Assembly (NCBI GenBank): GCA_015472025.1
Contig: BNHL01000001.1
Location: 4,762,001-4,826,000, forward strand
From: Cytophagales bacterium WSM2-2
GTDB taxonomy: Bacteria > Bacteroidota > Bacteroidia > Cytophagales > Cyclobacteriaceae
Direction of reading: 5' to 3'
DNA length: 64,000 nucleotides
Of the stretch, positions 62,405 through 64,000 are shown piece by piece. Under the pieces are notes generated by a model that saw only the letters and a program-made list of their open reading frames with translations, had not been told where the DNA came from and ran no database searches. Position 1 is the stretch's first letter; every line of letters begins with the position of its first letter. The position numbers and the translations under genes are program-made.

Positions 62405-64000
62405 TCACTCAACAGGCATAAGCATCTCGCTCTTCTTTCCTTCATAAGTCAACGTGAGCTTATGCATCGCCCGAGTGCAGGCGATGTACAGCATGCTCCG
62501 GTCCAAATCGGATTGATAGTGGGTAGCAGAAGCGAATGGTACAATGACCTCATCGAATTCCAGGCCTTTGGCTAAATGGGCGCTGACAATGATAACACCA
62601 TGTGAAAATGTTGTGCTGGCGGGACTAAGCAGGTGAGCTTTCTCCCACTTGATTTTTTCAAACAAGACATTTGCCTGTTGTTGAGTCTTGCAAATGATGC
62701 CAAGCGAATGATGCCCGGACTTTTCAAATTCCACTATCCGTCCACGGATGGCTTCGACTTCCTGGTCGTGTGTGGGAAAGCCAAGCGCCTGTGGCTTTTC
62801 ACCGTGGCGCTCCATGGCGATGAGTCCGGGAGTTGGAAGAATGCTTGAAGCAAAACGACTGATCTCGAAAGTAGAACGGTAACTGCGGTACAATTTCACC
62901 ACTTCTCCATGAGGAAAAACTTCTTCAATATCTTCAGCGGCAGACGCTCCGAATGGGTTCACCGACTGGTTGATATCACCCAGGATCGTCTTTCGGCATT
63001 TGAACACACGTGAGAGTACTGCGTATTGCACAGGTGTATAGTCCTGCATCTCATCAATCAGCAAATGCTTAACATCGTCATAAGTGCCTGCGCCCTCCAG
63101 TCTGATCTTGCAGTAGATGAGCGGATACACATCCGCATACTCCAGCTGCATTCCCGGCATCATCCGGAACATTTCTGGCTTGCCTATCCATAAATAGAAA
63201 TCTTTGTAGATTTCAAAAGGCGAGCGAATGTTGAACATGCGAGGCACTAGTTCATACACGCGTGCTTTCTCCTTGCCGCTGAGTTTGCGTTTCACTTCCA
63301 TCCGGATGTATTGCAATACTTCCTGGATTACTTCCGGTATCCGCCGGTGCATAGGCATACGTTGCCAGGCTTTAAATTTTTCGACCACAAAAGGAAAGGG
63401 CACAACCACTCCCGCCACCCTCAGCTCGACATGCGTAAGCGAGGTGTTTTCCAAATGGATCAAATATTTGTTGAGCTGTTTCACAAATTCAAATGTTGAT
63501 TTGAATTTTACCCGTTCAATAAACTCCGGGCGGGGTCGGTCCAGTAACATAGCTACTTGCTGAAAGAACGTCTGAAAAGTGTATCTCTTTTCAAGTAGCT
63601 CAGTTGCCAGCTCTTCTATTTCCATTTCAGGAATTTGCTCCTCTCCCAATTCCGGCAATACATTACTGATGTAGTCGGCAAATACCTTATTGGGCGACAA
63701 GACCAAAATATCTTTCGCACGGATAGAGTCGCGGAAACGGTAAAGCAAGAAGGCGATCCGGTGAAGTGCGATGGAAGTTTTTCCAGAGCCAGCCACTCCT
63801 TGTATGATCATCACCTGGGCATGTTCATTGCGGATCACCTGGTTTTGATCGCGTTGAATAGTGGCCGCGATATTTTTCATGTGGTCATCGGCCGACTTAC
63901 TTAGTTCTTTCTGCAGGATTTCGTCATGAATGCTCACTGCACTTTCGATCATGAACTCCATCTGGCCATCGCGGATCTTATACTGACGCTTCAGGCTAAT
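62405..64000 (-). CDS. HelD-like UvrD/Rep-family helicase (partial)
   Basis: This gene runs off the window: the frame stays open from the first visible residues (LKRQYKIRDGQMEFMIES), so only the last 531 residues are seen. Walker A is GVAGSGKTSIALHRIAFLLYRF. SF1 motifs follow: LVLSPNKVFADYISNVLPELGE, LLIDEMQDYTPVQ (Walker B) and IACTRAMHKLTLTYEGKK near the end (motif VI). This is the pattern of HelD-type helicases that recycle RNA polymerase. The ATG at 63961 is not the true start. A longer N-terminal part lies outside. Confidence 0.9.
   Translation of the reverse strand: MSLKRQYKIRDGQMEFMIESAVSIHDEILQKELSKSADDHMKNIAATIQRDQNQVIRNEHAQVMIIQGVAGSGKTSIALHRIAFLLYRFRDSIRAKDILVLSPNKVFADYISNVLPELGEEQIPEMEIEELATELLEKRYTFQTFFQQVAMLLDRPRPEFIERVKFKSTFEFVKQLNKYLIHLENTSLTHVELRVAGVVVPFPFVVEKFKAWQRMPMHRRIPEVIQEVLQYIRMEVKRKLSGKEKARVYELVPRMFNIRSPFEIYKDFYLWIGKPEMFRMMPGMQLEYADVYPLIYCKIRLEGAGTYDDVKHLLIDEMQDYTPVQYAVLSRVFKCRKTILGDINQSVNPFGASAAEDIEEVFPHGEVVKLYRSYRSTFEISRFASSILPTPGLIAMERHGEKPQALGFPTHDQEVEAIRGRIVEFEKSGHHSLGIICKTQQQANVLFEKIKWEKAHLLSPASTTFSHGVIIVSAHLAKGLEFDEVIVPFASATHYQSDLDRSMLYIACTRAMHKLTLTYEGKKSEMLMPVE

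Noticed and set aside
1-64000. CRISPR arrays, insertion sequences, rRNA or tRNA genes
   Set aside because: No direct-repeat arrays with unique spacers, no transposase frames with terminal repeats and no rRNA/tRNA sequence were found on reading both strands.

Overview
The window looks like chromosomal DNA of a Bacteroidota bacterium, most likely a Cytophagales-type soil or sludge organism. The support is family content: a SusC-like carboxypeptidase-regulatory outer-membrane receptor, a PadR regulator paired with a prefix-domain FtsX permease, DUF4136 lipoproteins, Sec-type (clade II) NosZ, many PAS sensor kinases, few Shine-Dalgarno sequences and moderate GC. No phage, insertion sequence, CRISPR array, rRNA or tRNA was seen.

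Region 1 (1-6 kb): the end of an AraC-type regulator, a TonB-dependent receptor-like barrel, and a padR/ABC-permease pair. Region 2 (6-14.8 kb), all on the minus strand: a nitrous-oxide respiration operon in the order Crp/Fnr regulator, cytochrome c, nosZ, a membrane-protein/NosL fusion, nosD, nosF, nosY, followed by a fasciclin lipoprotein and a barrel protein with a Cys-rich N-terminus.

Region 3 (15-38 kb) is a low-oxygen or stress-survival island: AI-2E permease, two P-type ATPases, four universal stress proteins, CbpA/CbpM, a CoA-transferase, a YciE-like protein, a PNPOx-fold flavoprotein, an AMP-phosphorylase-type enzyme overlapping a PRPP synthetase, thioredoxin, an Mla/MCE lipid-transport set and an OsmC protein. 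Eight TGA-N6-TCA inverted repeats sit in intergenic regions of regions 2 and 3. They suggest that the Crp/Fnr protein encoded with nosZ controls the whole block. A decayed YdjM-like gene lies among the stress proteins.

Region 4 (38-45 kb): an HEXXH metalloprotease-like protein and a TolC-RND-adaptor efflux operon. Region 5 (45-62 kb), all minus strand: a chemosensory operon (soluble PAS chemoreceptor, cheW, cheD, cheY, cheB, cheA, a CheC-like gene, a GAF/PAS protein, cheR) preceded by sensor kinases and a NarL-type response regulator. Several genes overlap or nearly touch. Region 6 (62-64 kb): a short intergenic region carrying three helically phased GGG(G)-A-rich-CCC(C) inverted repeats, then a HelD-like helicase cut by the window edge.

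The best candidates for something new are the regulon linking N2O respiration to the stress island, the NosL fusion with its A7 junction, the AMP phosphorylase/PRPP synthetase pair, and the phased repeat array at 62.2 kb.
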